Positions 33,842 through 43,312 of a DNA stretch of 64,000 bases are shown here, in pieces. Within the stretch, counting starts at the first letter, position 1. Each line of letters begins with the position of its first letter. The translations under genes were made by a program, and so were the position numbers. The notes under the pieces are model-generated. The model was given only the letters and a program-made list of their open reading frames with translations, was not told where the DNA came from and ran no database searches. The DNA comes from Clostridium pasteurianum DSM 525 = ATCC 6013 (GTDB taxonomy: Bacteria; Bacillota; Clostridia; Clostridiales; Clostridiaceae). Location of the stretch: contig NZ_CP009268.1 of the NCBI RefSeq assembly GCF_000807255.1, positions 3,750,384 to 3,814,383 of the forward strand, given 5' to 3'.

Positions 33842-34918
33842 CTATAAAGCAATATTTTTCTCAATTTGAATCTTAAACAAATCATAACATCCAAATATAT
33901 CTATTTCCTCAGCTCTAAGCCAATCTAGGTATTTTGACATATCCTCTTCTACTAATGTCATACTCATACTGAGTTCCTGCTTACGTTTATTTTCGTTTTC
34001 TGTTGCTATTTTTTCAATATCATCTATTACATATAATTTAATTCCATCTATTGAACCTATATTAGGTTCTACATCTCTTGGAACAGCTAAATCCAATATA
34101 CACATAGAATTTCCATTATAATTATCTAAAAATTCCCCTTTATGTATAACAAAATGTGGTGCACTTGTACAGCTTATTATTATATCCACATCTTTTAAAA
34201 CTTTGTATTTATTATTAAAATCTATTCCTTCTATATTATCTGCAATAACTTCCATATCCATAATCTTATTTTTAGTTCTATTGGTAATATAAATTTTTTC
34301 TACCCCTTCAGACAAGAGATATTTTATAGCAATTTTACTCATTTTGCCAAGTCCTACTACAAGGACTTTTTTATCCTTAAGACTTCCAAAATACCTGCTT
34401 ATAAGCTTTATGCCTATAGAGCTTACAGATATAGAGGTTTTAGATATATTAGTAACTGTTTTTATTTTCTTTGCATTTGTAATTGCACTCAAAAAAAGTT
34501 TATTTAAAATTTTCCCACTGGCTTTATTTTTAAGTGCCTCACTATAGGCATTTTTTACCTGGCCTAGTATTTGATCCTCTCCAAGAACCATAGATTTAAA
34601 TCCATTGGTCACTTTAAAAAGATGATCTATAACATTAACTCCCGATCTACAGACTACATTAGTATTAACTTCTTCCATATCTATGTCAAAAAACGAAGAA
34701 TAGAAACTACGTAAATAATCTTCTCCATCTTCCCTTTCCAAAACACCATATATCTCACTTCTATTACAAGTAGAAAGAATTACAGCTTCCTTTAAAACAC
34801 CTTCCTGTTTTATTATTTGGAATGCTCTCTTTATAGCACTAGAGGTGAAATTTACCTTTTCTCTGGTTTCTAGTTTACTGTGCTTATAATCAATTCCAGC
34901 CATAACTAAATAATACAT
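33842..34918 (-). CDS. hemA: Glutamyl-tRNA reductase
   Basis: A 358-residue protein: IDYKHSKLETREKV, STCNRSEIYGV with the catalytic cysteine, GEDQILGQVKNAY, and the NADPH domain VLVVGLGKMSKIAIKYL. It is shorter than the usual 400-450 residues, ending after LDWLRAEEIDIFGCYDLFK, so the C-terminal dimerisation domain is reduced, as in some clostridia. First gene of the hem operon, 24 bases downstream of a terminator. Confidence 0.9.
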   Translation of the reverse strand: MYYLVMAGIDYKHSKLETREKVNFTSSAIKRAFQIIKQEGVLKEAVILSTCNRSEIYGVLEREDGEDYLRSFYSSFFDIDMEEVNTNVVCRSGVNVIDHLFKVTNGFKSMVLGEDQILGQVKNAYSEALKNKASGKILNKLFLSAITNAKKIKTVTNISKTSISVSSIGIKLISRYFGSLKDKKVLVVGLGKMSKIAIKYLLSEGVEKIYITNRTKNKIMDMEVIADNIEGIDFNNKYKVLKDVDIIISCTSAPHFVIHKGEFLDNYNGNSMCILDLAVPRDVEPNIGSIDGIKLYVIDDIEKIATENENKRKQELSMSMTLVEEDMSKYLDWLRAEEIDIFGCYDLFKIQIEKNIAL

Positions 34919-34941
34919 TATTATTCACCTTCTATATTATT

Positions 34942-34986
34942 CTTTAAAAATTATTAGGATAAGACACAATATTGCCTTATCCTAAT
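34942..34986 (-). terminator. Terminator between the sulfur cluster and hemA
   Basis: ATTAGGATAAG and CTTATCCTAAT form an 11-bp perfect stem around a 12-base loop, followed by AATTTTT on the minus strand. It ends the cysDN transcript. Confidence 0.8.
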
Positions 34987-35058
34987 AATATTCTAATACT
35001 CATTTTAAAGCATCTTAAATAAAATAACAAGTAATATAGTAAATTTTTTACTTATGAT

Positions 35059-36891
35059 TTATAGATCCAACAAATCTATAATAGCTTCGGCCTTCTTATC
35101 TGAATTAAATTCTGCATCATTTATATTTAATGCTATAACTGGATATTCTGATTTTTCATAATCCATCACACTATCACAATCTTCACTAAAGGCATTTGGA
35201 TTTCTCTTCTTACATATTTCATTAGAAGCTTCTACTAAAACTTCCGCATAATTCTCTTTTCCTATTACATTTCTAGCATATTCTCTAGCTTCTCTAAATC
35301 TGCTTACTGAAGTTACTATAGTTATAGTTCCACTGTCTGCAAATAAATTTGCCACCTCTGATATTCTTCTAGTCTGCTCATAGGAATCTTTAGGTGAAAA
35401 GGCTAAATCACTGCTTAATCCAAATCTCACATTAGCAGAATCTATATAATACACTTTTTTACCAATATCAAAAAGTTTCTTCTCCAATTTAACTGCAATC
35501 TCATTTTTCCCGCATCCAGGAAGTCCTGTAAACCATACCACTTTACCTTTTTGGCCTAGAACTTCTTCTCTGTCTTTTCTTGATACAAGTCTTTTTCTTA
35601 TAGTTATATTTTTACTCTTTATATTTGTCACTTGTCTATTTATAACATCATCTACATTTGATATTATTCCACCACCAGCAGTATCATAATTATCTATAAT
35701 TACAAATCTTCCCATAGCCTGTATATTTCCAAAAGCATCAAAGCAAATAGGCGTTTTCGTCTTTATCGTAACTTCTGCCACATCATTTTTCTTTATATAG
35801 TTCAATTCAGTATTTGTCTTTAATGAAGCTGCATCTATTATCTTATTAATTGAGAAGACCTCACATTCTACTTCCTGAGTAGCTATTTTTAATTTGTATT
35901 TCTTCCCTCTCTCAAGATTATTTTTTCCCATCCAAAATACATTTGCATTAAAAATATTAGCTGTAGCTACATGATCATCTTTATGGCAGATAACTTCCCC
36001 TCTTTTGTTAAAGAACTCATCTTCCACTGTGATTCCTACAGACATTCCTGCAGAAATTACATCAACTTTATCCTTATTCTGCCAAGCTTCAATTGACTTA
36101 ACTCTTGTAGTTTTACCACTAGGATAAATTACAATTTCATCTCCAGCTTTTAGAGAACCTGATTCTATTCTTCCTGATATTATTCTTCTGTCATCAAATT
36201 TATAAACATCTTGTATTGGGAATCTTAAAGGCTTTTCCTCTATACCTTTTGCCTTTTCTATTTTATCCATGCACTCAAGTACATAATCACCTTTATACCA
36301 AGGCATCTCAGATGGTTTTGAAGTTATATTCTGTCCATTGAAAGCAGATATAGGAATATACTTTTCAGGATATACATTAAGATTGTTTAAAAATTCATTA
36401 AACTGCTCCTGTATTTCATTAAATCTCTCTTCTGAATAATCTACAAGATCCATTTTATTTACAAGTACATAAACTTTCTTAATACCAAGTAATGAAAGTA
36501 TATATCCATGTCTTTTAGATTGTTCCTGAATACCTTCCTTTGCATCTATTAAAAGAAATGCTGCTTCTGCACTAGCTGCCCCTGATATCATATTTTTTAG
36601 AAATTCCTTATGTCCTGGAGCATCTATTATTACATAGTCTCTTTTCTTTGTAAAGAATTGAATCATAGTTATATCTATAGTTATACCCTGCTTTTGTTCT
36701 TCTTCAAAAGCATCTAAAAGATAGGCATATTCAAAAGATTTTCCCTTCTCTGCAGATATCTTTTTTACTTTTTCTATAGCTCCAGCAGGAAGTGAGTCTG
36801 TATCATATAACAATCTTCCTATAAGTGTTGACTTACCATGATCTACGTGTCCAACTACTACAATATTTAAATTTTCTCTTTCGCCCTTCAT
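35059..36891 (-). CDS. cysN: Sulfate adenylyltransferase large subunit fused to a degenerate APS-kinase domain
   Basis: A 610-residue protein. Residues 1-430 are the CysN GTPase ([34 protein letters not shown]), which with CysD makes APS from sulfate and ATP. Residues about 440-610 are an APS-kinase (CysC) fold whose active site is altered. Walker A reads GLPGCGKNE (456-464) with Asn in place of Ser/Thr. The DGDNVRHGL motif reads DSANVRFGL, and the FISPF motif is VTSVSRF. The kinase half is therefore probably inactive; an intact cysC lies at 42709-43299. The ATG at 36891 follows GGAGG; an in-frame GTG lies further out. Confidence 0.9.
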   Translation of the reverse strand: MKGERENLNIVVVGHVDHGKSTLIGRLLYDTDSLPAGAIEKVKKISAEKGKSFEYAYLLDAFEEEQKQGITIDITMIQFFTKKRDYVIIDAPGHKEFLKNMISGAASAEAAFLLIDAKEGIQEQSKRHGYILSLLGIKKVYVLVNKMDLVDYSEERFNEIQEQFNEFLNNLNVYPEKYIPISAFNGQNITSKPSEMPWYKGDYVLECMDKIEKAKGIEEKPLRFPIQDVYKFDDRRIISGRIESGSLKAGDEIVIYPSGKTTRVKSIEAWQNKDKVDVISAGMSVGITVEDEFFNKRGEVICHKDDHVATANIFNANVFWMGKNNLERGKKYKLKIATQEVECEVFSINKIIDAASLKTNTELNYIKKNDVAEVTIKTKTPICFDAFGNIQAMGRFVIIDNYDTAGGGIISNVDDVINRQVTNIKSKNITIRKRLVSRKDREEVLGQKGKVVWFTGLPGCGKNEIAVKLEKKLFDIGKKVYYIDSANVRFGLSSDLAFSPKDSYEQTRRISEVANLFADSGTITIVTSVSRFREAREYARNVIGKENYAEVLVEASNEICKKRNPNAFSEDCDSVMDYEKSEYPVIALNINDAEFNSDKKAEAIIDLLDL

Positions 36892-36905
36892 TTTAGCCAC
36901 CTCCA

Positions 36906-37706
36906 CTACATATATCCATGTTTTCTAAGTTTTTCTAATGCATGAGCATCTTCCTGATCCTGCGCTCTTCCTGATCGTTCTGTTTCTTTAGTATTCTTCA
37001 ATTCTTCTATTATTTCATCCACATTCGAAGCAGTGGAGTCTATAGGATTAGTACATGGTGCACAACCCAAGCTTCTATATCTCTTACCGTTTTTAGCAAA
37101 ATACAAATCAACTACAGGAATATTTTCTCTCTTAACGTATTCCCAAATATCTATTTCTCTCCAACCTAGAAGTGGATGTATTCTTATATGGTTTCCCTTT
37201 TTGAAATCAGTTTTAAATTGATCCCAAAGTTCTGGAGGCTGATCAGTATAATCCCATTCAGATTCAGCATTTCTTTCACTGAAAACTCTTTCCTTAGATC
37301 TTGATCCCTCTTCATCTCTTCTTACTCCAACAATAAGTCCTTCAAATTCATATTTGCTTACTACTTCCTGAAGTCCATCAGTTTTTAATGCCTTACAACA
37401 AACTAATCTACCCTTTTCAGGACCCATACCTTCTTCTAATGCCTTCCAGTTCGTATTTACTATAAGATTCAGATTATAATCTTTAGCAACTTTGTCTCTG
37501 AATTGTATCATTTCAGGTATTTTAAATGTAGTATCCACATGAATTAGTGGAAATGGGCAATTTCCGAAAAAAGCTTTCTCTGCAAGCCATAACATTACCG
37601 TTGAATCTTTTCCAACTGACCAAAGCATTCCAAGTTTTCCAAAATGCTTATATGCTTCTCTCAATATATATATACTTTCGGCTTCCAATCTGTCTAAATG
37701 ATCCAT
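36906..37706 (-). CDS. cysD: Sulfate adenylyltransferase small subunit
   Basis: A 266-residue PP-loop ATP pyrophosphatase: [15 protein letters not shown] (SGKDS-type loop), [33 protein letters not shown] and [13 protein letters not shown], all CysD hallmarks. It forms APS together with CysN; cysN begins 15 bases downstream. GGAGG precedes the ATG. Confidence 0.95.
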   Translation of the reverse strand: MDHLDRLEAESIYILREAYKHFGKLGMLWSVGKDSTVMLWLAEKAFFGNCPFPLIHVDTTFKIPEMIQFRDKVAKDYNLNLIVNTNWKALEEGMGPEKGRLVCCKALKTDGLQEVVSKYEFEGLIVGVRRDEEGSRSKERVFSERNAESEWDYTDQPPELWDQFKTDFKKGNHIRIHPLLGWREIDIWEYVKRENIPVVDLYFAKNGKRYRSLGCAPCTNPIDSTASNVDEIIEELKNTKETERSGRAQDQEDAHALEKLRKHGYM

Positions 37707-37781
37707 AATTAATTCCTCCTATTTTTATCTTACTTAATTATTCTATATTTTAATACTAATTGATATTTTGTTCTTTCAAAT

Positions 37782-38573
37782 TTACCTGTCTAATCCACAT
37801 CTTTGCCTAATGTTCTTTTCCAGAGTACCAAATATCAGTTTATCAATTATAAGTCCAATAACTATAATTATAAGCATTACCGACATAACTTGACTTATAT
37901 CTGCAAGGTCTCTACCAAGCATAAGTATCTGACCAAGTCCTCTGGTGGCAGAAAGCATTTCTCCTGCAATTAATGCTCTCCAGGCAAAAGACCAACCTTG
38001 CTTCATTCCCGTTATTATTGAAGGAAGTGCAGAAGGAAGTACCACATTCCAATAAAGTTTTATTCCCTTTGCTCCCATAGTTTCACCAGCTTTAATATAA
38101 ATCGGATTTACATTCTTTATCCCCGACTCTGTAGCAATTGATATGGCAAATATAGAACCTATTGCAATAACAAATATAATAGATTTTTCATTAATTCCAT
38201 ACCATAGTACCGCAAAAGGCAGCCAACATATACTTGGAAGAGTCTGTAATCCTAATATAAGAGAGCTAAAATTTTCATCCAAATATTTATATCTTACAAT
38301 GAGGAGTCCCAGTGCTATTCCTATAATCAGAGAAATTATGTATCCTAATGCCAACCTTCTAAGACTTACGGCAATTCCAATAAATAGAGTATTGTCTTCT
38401 ACAAGGGATACCAAAGTTCTAAATACATCAACAGGAGATGGAAAAGTATAGGGCTTCCATACCCCTAAAACATCTACTCCTATTTTATAGACCATCTCCC
38501 AAATTATTATCAGAATTATATAAAAAGTTATTCTTTTCAATACTCCAATCACTGTCGTATTCAGTCCTTGCAA
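37782..38573 (-). CDS. ssuC: ABC transporter permease, sulfonate/sulfate type
   Basis: A 263-residue membrane protein with six predicted transmembrane helices and the permease loop ESGIKNVNPIYIKAGETMGAKG typical of the SsuC/TauC/NrtB family. The start is a TTG with a very strong AGGAGGTGG site 7 bases upstream, and it overlaps the ATPase gene by 89 bases. In this cluster the cargo is likely sulfate or an organosulfonate, since no other sulfate carrier is seen. Confidence 0.85.
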   Translation of the reverse strand: MQGLNTTVIGVLKRITFYIILIIIWEMVYKIGVDVLGVWKPYTFPSPVDVFRTLVSLVEDNTLFIGIAVSLRRLALGYIISLIIGIALGLLIVRYKYLDENFSSLILGLQTLPSICWLPFAVLWYGINEKSIIFVIAIGSIFAISIATESGIKNVNPIYIKAGETMGAKGIKLYWNVVLPSALPSIITGMKQGWSFAWRALIAGEMLSATRGLGQILMLGRDLADISQVMSVMLIIIVIGLIIDKLIFGTLEKNIRQRCGLDR

Positions 38574-39324
38574 CTTTTTCCACCTCCTCCTTGAGATCCT
38601 TCATAACCTGTGCAGCTACATATGCAAGATCACAGCTTTGTGCTTCTCTTGGTCTTGCAAGCTCAATTTTAAATTCTCTTTTAACTCTTCCAGGGTTTGC
38701 AGACATTACTACTACTTTATCTCCTAAAAGTACCGCTTCTTCTACATTATGTGTAACAAAAACTATAGTTTTCTTTGTTTCCCACCATATTTTTTGAAGC
38801 TGCTGTTGTAGTATAGTTTTTGTTTGGCTGTCCAGTGCGGAGAAAGGTTCATCCATTAGAAGAAGTTCTGAATCAAGGGTTAAAGCTCTTGCAAGAGAAA
38901 CTCTCTGTCTCATACCTCCTGACAACTCATGTACAAAAGAATTTTGAAATTTAGTCAAATGTACCATTTTAAGGTATTTTAGAGCTTTTTGCCTTCGTTT
39001 ATCCTTTGGTATTCCTGCCATTTTCATTCCAAATTCCACATTATCGATAACCTTAAGCCATGGAAATAATGCTGCCTCCTGGAACATAAACGCCTTATCC
39101 GGTCCAACCTCTTTTACCTCTTTATCATTTAAAAGCACCCTGCCCTCTGTTGGTTTTTCAAGGCCCGCAATTATATTGAGAAGAGTAGATTTTCCACAAC
39201 CAGATGGCCCTAAAAGACATATAAATTCCCCCTTTTTAAAAGAAAGATTTATATTGTCTAAAGTATAGGTTTCTTTATTCCTCGTTATAAATCTTTTACT
39301 TACTCCTTCAATTACTAATCCCAA
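38485..39324 (-). CDS. ssuB: ABC transporter ATPase, sulfonate/sulfate type
   Basis: A 279-residue ATPase: Walker A LLGPSGCGKSTLL, signature LSGGMRQRVSLARAL, Walker B LLLMDEPFSALD, H-loop FVTHNVEEAV. It is closest to SsuB/TauB. The last 25 residues extend beyond the usual end and overlap the permease start. The start ATG has GGTGATG upstream. Confidence 0.9.
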   Translation of the reverse strand: MGLVIEGVSKRFITRNKETYTLDNINLSFKKGEFICLLGPSGCGKSTLLNIIAGLEKPTEGRVLLNDKEVKEVGPDKAFMFQEAALFPWLKVIDNVEFGMKMAGIPKDKRRQKALKYLKMVHLTKFQNSFVHELSGGMRQRVSLARALTLDSELLLMDEPFSALDSQTKTILQQQLQKIWWETKKTIVFVTHNVEEAVLLGDKVVVMSANPGRVKREFKIELARPREAQSCDLAYVAAQVMKDLKEEVEKVARTEYDSDWSIEKNNFLYNSDNNLGDGL

Positions 39325-39343
39325 CTACATCACCTCTTTTCTT

Positions 39344-40375
39344 TTAGTTAACAGTATCTTTACCCTTTTCTTTTAAAATTTTATTGAGAATATCTAATTT
39401 AAATAGATCTTTATCATCGTAAGGTCGTCTTATAAAACCTGTCTTTATAGACATATTAATCATATCTTTAGTAGCTTCTATCTCTGGGTCCAAAGTAATA
39501 TTTAATCTATTAAAAGAAGTATGTAAAACATCCTTAGGTAAAGATTTCCTAGTTAGATTTTTAAACTGTTCATTTGCTTCATTTGCAGCTTGATCTCTAT
39601 TTTTTTCTATATAGTCACTTAATTCTAAATGAGCTCTTAAAAATTTTTCTACTATATCCGGATGTTCTTGTAAAAATTCTCTTCTTACAGCTATAACTGT
39701 TACAGGATATTTACCTTGTCTCCAAATTTCATTATAATCTAAAACCACTTTTGCCCCTATTGTATTTTCAAGGGTAGCACCCCAAGGTTCAGGAACTAAT
39801 GCAGCATCAATGTCTCCTCTTCCAAGAAGTGATTGTATATCCGGATTATTTGCCTGGACTATTTCCACTGTTCCACCCTTAGCCATATCTTTAAGTCCAT
39901 TTTCCTGAAGCAAAAATCTAAGACATAGATCCTGAGTATTAGCATACTGCGGTATTGCAACTCTTTTACCAGATAAATCCTTTATGCTTTTTATTGTACT
40001 ATCTTTTCTAGCTATCAATACTGCTCCAGCATCAGCAGCACCACTAATTATCTGTATATCTCCTTTAGATTTAGTATATCCATTTATAACTGGGCCTGGT
40101 CCTATATATCCAATATCTACTGCACCCGCTAAAAACGCCTCAACTTCTGAAGATCCTGCATTAAATTGCTTCCACTGTATTTTTGTATCCCCTAAAGCTT
40201 TCTGAAATTGACCATTTTGCATACCAATTAAAGCTTGTGCATGAGTTACGTTAGGGAAATATGCAATCCTTACAGTGGAACCATCATCAGTGTCACTCTT
40301 ATTAGTTCCGCATCCTGCTAAGAGTCCAAGGATTAATATTACAATAATTGAAAGTATTATTTTTTTACCTTTCAT
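39344..40375 (-). CDS. ssuA: ABC transporter substrate-binding lipoprotein, sulfonate/sulfate type
   Basis: A 343-residue SsuA/NMT1-like protein with a lipoprotein signal (LIVILILGLLAGC-type lipobox, Cys about 22). Receptor segments include RIAYFPNVTHAQALIGMQNGQ, DIGYIGPGPVING and DAALVPEPWGATL. It delivers substrate to the SsuBC pair encoded next to it. Sulfate or sulfonate is inferred from the surrounding sulfate-reduction genes. Confidence 0.85.
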   Translation of the reverse strand: MKGKKIILSIIVILILGLLAGCGTNKSDTDDGSTVRIAYFPNVTHAQALIGMQNGQFQKALGDTKIQWKQFNAGSSEVEAFLAGAVDIGYIGPGPVINGYTKSKGDIQIISGAADAGAVLIARKDSTIKSIKDLSGKRVAIPQYANTQDLCLRFLLQENGLKDMAKGGTVEIVQANNPDIQSLLGRGDIDAALVPEPWGATLENTIGAKVVLDYNEIWRQGKYPVTVIAVRREFLQEHPDIVEKFLRAHLELSDYIEKNRDQAANEANEQFKNLTRKSLPKDVLHTSFNRLNITLDPEIEATKDMINMSIKTGFIRRPYDDKDLFKLDILNKILKEKGKDTVN

Positions 40376-40454
40376 CTTGTCCTCCCTTTTGTTTGTTCAT
40401 TGTAAGCAGCAGATTAACTCATATTTACAATGATAAGGTATATTAAATTTAAGA

Positions 40455-40769
40455 CTAATACTTATTTGACTCTTTTCTGCTAGTAGTTATTATGGACTTT
40501 TTACCTTTCTTGTCAATTATATGCCAATTTAAAACGTCCTTATTTTCATTTACATATAAACAAGCTCCATTACCACCTATATCTGCTCCCAAATAATACT
40601 TAATAGCGGCTACCTTACATTCTTTTAAGCATGCCGTACATCCCCAGCAGTCTTTTTCGTACTTTATATATGCCTTATTCATTTCATCTTTATATATCAA
40701 ACTTCCAGGACAGACATCAAGGCATCTACCACAAGATACACATTTATTACTATCAATCTTTATGCTCAT
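40455..40769 (-). CDS. aprB: Adenylylsulfate reductase beta subunit
   Basis: A 104-residue ferredoxin-like protein with two [4Fe-4S] motifs, CVSCGRCLDVCPG and CWGCTACLKECKVAAI. It passes electrons to AprA. It is shorter than dissimilatory AprB (about 145-150 residues), ending soon after the second domain. The start at 40769 follows AAAGGATG and overlaps the aprA stop by 17 bases, so the subunits are co-translated. Confidence 0.85.
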   Translation of the reverse strand: MSIKIDSNKCVSCGRCLDVCPGSLIYKDEMNKAYIKYEKDCWGCTACLKECKVAAIKYYLGADIGGNGACLYVNENKDVLNWHIIDKKGKKSIITTSRKESNKY

Positions 40770-42444
40770 AGATATCATCCTTTCTAACTATATCTCTCAA
40801 TATAATTTTTATAGAGCCATCTTCATACACAGAATTAACATATCTTAACCAATTTTCATCATCTTTCTGTGGATAATCTTCATTTTCCTGATAGCATCTC
40901 CACCTGGTTTCCTGTCTAGCAGATAAATGAGCAATTAATACTTTTGCTACATATAATCTATCCAGCAGCTCATATATAAAAAGCAATTCATGAGTATTAT
41001 TTGCTTTTAATTTATTTGTTATATCAATAAGTTCTCCAATTCTCTTGGATGCTATTTTAAGCTTTTTACTGCTATACCTATAGTTTTGAGATATGCCTCC
41101 TGAATATTCATCCATTACCTTTTGCATAGCCTCTTCTACTTGTTCTATACTATAGATTGAAAAATCATTATTAAAGAAAGCATTAATTTTTTCTAATTCA
41201 TATTGAATGCTGGTTTCAGGAATTTTATCTATATTAATATTTTTATCTTTAATATATTTAACTGCTTCTATAGCAGCTATCTCACCTTCTGCAAAACATC
41301 CAGTAACATATTTTTTAGGGCTGCCTCCTGCTACATCTCCGGCTGCATATAAGCCCTCCAGAGTAGTTTTTCTATTTGTATCAACCCAATATCCACTAGC
41401 CGTATGACCGCCTACTATATAAGGTTCTGTCCCTTCAATTTCTACGTCCTCTGTAGCTGGCGATGTTCCATTTTCTATCCACTTAAGCGTCTGAGCTGGA
41501 GCCATATTTAAATAGGCCTTTAACAGTTCTTGATCTTGCTCTTTTGTTATGCCAACAGTATTTAAATAACAAGGACCTCTTCCTTCACTATTCTCCATAA
41601 CAGTAGCATACAGCCTATTTATAGTTGTAGGTTTACCATAATTTTTTACATAAAGTTCTTTGGCTCCATTTACCTGTGGAGTCCTAACACCTTGTGCTAT
41701 AGTACCAGTAGGTGCTATAGTATCCTTACATCTTAAAGCTATAAACCTCATCTCAAAAGTAGTCATTTCTGCTCCTGATCTTATTCCCATGGCGTAACCT
41801 GCACCAGTATCAAAAGGACTATACCACATTTTGTGCCTTGAAAAAGTAGGATTATTAGGTTTATATATTCCTGATGCTCCTCCAGTAGTACATATAACCG
41901 CCTTTGCATATATTACCAAAAACTTATTATCATCTATAGAAAATGCATAAGCCCCCACTACTTTTCCATCTTTTTTAATATAATCTATAATATTAAGTTT
42001 GTTTAAAACTTCTATATTTTCTACTTTGTTAACAGCTTCAGCCAATATAGGCTTTATATTTTCTCCATTTATCTTTATACTTCTTTTACCTCTAGTTACA
42101 TAATTACCATCTTTATCTTTTAAAATAGTAAGTCCAGCTTTTTCAATATCTCTTGTAACACTGTTAAGCCTTTTTGCAATGGAATATACAAGATCTTCCC
42201 TTACAACTCCATCAAACTCTTTTTTTACATATTCTACAAAGGATTCAGGAGTTTCACCTTCTGTTATATAGGCATTTAATGCATTAACTCCTGCCGCAAG
42301 GCATCCACTTCTCTTTATGTTTGCCTTTTCTGCAATTGTTACCTTTACACCTTCTTTAGCTGCGGTAATAGCTGCAAAGCACCCTGCAGCTCCACCTCCA
42401 ACTATAAGAATATCTGTACTAATAATCTTAGATTCTAACTTCAT
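40753..42444 (-). CDS. aprA: Adenylylsulfate reductase alpha subunit
   Basis: A 563-residue flavoprotein of the fumarate reductase/AprA family: FAD-binding ILIVGGGAAGCFAAITAAKEG, CTTGGASGIYKPNNPTFSR, GAGYAMGIRSGAEMTTFEMRFI, VGGHTASGYWVD and GLYAAGDVAGGSPKKY, then a C-terminal helical domain with ARQETRWRCY. It reduces APS to sulfite and AMP. With no PAPS reductase gene nearby, this is the reduction step of the pathway. The ATG at 42444 follows GTGAGGAT. Confidence 0.9.
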   Translation of the reverse strand: MKLESKIISTDILIVGGGAAGCFAAITAAKEGVKVTIAEKANIKRSGCLAAGVNALNAYITEGETPESFVEYVKKEFDGVVREDLVYSIAKRLNSVTRDIEKAGLTILKDKDGNYVTRGKRSIKINGENIKPILAEAVNKVENIEVLNKLNIIDYIKKDGKVVGAYAFSIDDNKFLVIYAKAVICTTGGASGIYKPNNPTFSRHKMWYSPFDTGAGYAMGIRSGAEMTTFEMRFIALRCKDTIAPTGTIAQGVRTPQVNGAKELYVKNYGKPTTINRLYATVMENSEGRGPCYLNTVGITKEQDQELLKAYLNMAPAQTLKWIENGTSPATEDVEIEGTEPYIVGGHTASGYWVDTNRKTTLEGLYAAGDVAGGSPKKYVTGCFAEGEIAAIEAVKYIKDKNINIDKIPETSIQYELEKINAFFNNDFSIYSIEQVEEAMQKVMDEYSGGISQNYRYSSKKLKIASKRIGELIDITNKLKANNTHELLFIYELLDRLYVAKVLIAHLSARQETRWRCYQENEDYPQKDDENWLRYVNSVYEDGSIKIILRDIVRKDDIYEHKD

Positions 42445-42471
42445 TTGTATTATCCTCACTTTAAATCCGTT

Positions 42472-42632
42472 TAGGCATGTGAAAATAAATAATAAGTCGA
42501 AGATGCAACAAATATTTTGAATCCAACAAGGAAGTAGGTGACCAGGATAGTGAGCTATCTGAGGGTTCTACTGACGCAGTAGGATTCAAAATAGTCTAAC
42601 ACACTGACTAGTTATTTATTTGAATATGACTT
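42472..42632 (+). repeat. Palindromic repeat copy 1 (long form), between aprA and cysC
   Basis: Ends are inverted: AGGCATGTGAAAATAAATAA at the left and TTATTTATTTGAATATG at the right, with AAGTC/GACT inside. A perfect 11-bp stem ATTTTGAATCC/GGATTCAAAAT and two hairpins (GATAG/CTATC, TACTG/CAGTA) fill the centre. The same ends occur at 46920-46990 and 47414-47475 on the other strand. Confidence 0.65.
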
Positions 42633-42708
42633 AGGTACTAAAATCTTTAAAATAATTACTGAATTTGCTAAACTATCTTAATGTGCATTTATACTATTTA
42701 CTGTAAAA

Positions 42709-43299
42709 TTATTCAAGTTCTAAACAATCTATAATTTGGCCTACACATTCTTCTAAGCTATTCTTATGGGTCTGTACTGTTATCTCTGGATTAACAGGAG
42801 GTTCATAAGGTGAATCTATTCCCGTAAAATTCTTTATTTCACCTTTTCTGGCTTTTTTGTAAATACCCTTTGGATCTCTCTTTTCACAAACTTCTATTGG
42901 ACAATCTACATAGACTTCAACAAAATCTTCTTTCAAAAGATTTCTAACTGCTTCTCTATCCTTTATAAAAGGTGAAATAAAAGTAGTTATAGTTATGACT
43001 CCTGAATCTACAAATAATTTTGAAATTTCTGCTATTCTTCTTATGTTCTCGATTCTATCTTCTTTGGAAAATCCAAGATCAGAATTTAATCCATGTCTTA
43101 CATTATCTCCATCTAAAAGATAGGTGAGTTTTCCCATATCGTGAAGCTTTTTTTCAAGCATAGTAGCAACAGTAGATTTACCAGATCCCGAAAGTCCTGT
43201 AAACCAAATAAGTATACCCTTTTGATTCAAAAGTTTTTCTCTGTCTTCTCTGCTTACATTTGTTTTCTGCCAAACTATATTTGTTGACTTTATTCCCAC
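42709..43299 (-). CDS. cysC: Adenylylsulfate kinase (intact)
   Basis: A 196-residue APS kinase with all key motifs: GLSGSGKSTVATML, DGDNVRHGLNSDLGFS, FISPFIKDR, and CPIEVCEKRDPKGIYKKARKG. It makes PAPS from APS. GTG start with CAGGTGATT upstream. PAPS is not needed for the AprAB route, so this enzyme may supply sulfation or another branch. It follows metY by 13 bases. Confidence 0.95.
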   Translation of the reverse strand: MGIKSTNIVWQKTNVSREDREKLLNQKGILIWFTGLSGSGKSTVATMLEKKLHDMGKLTYLLDGDNVRHGLNSDLGFSKEDRIENIRRIAEISKLFVDSGVITITTFISPFIKDREAVRNLLKEDFVEVYVDCPIEVCEKRDPKGIYKKARKGEIKNFTGIDSPYEPPVNPEITVQTHKNSLEECVGQIIDCLELE

Positions 43300-43312
43300 A
43301 CAATCACCTGCC

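Noticed and set aside
34344-34547. Rightward frame inside hemA
   Set aside because: Antisense shadow of a conserved gene; no ribosome site or family match.
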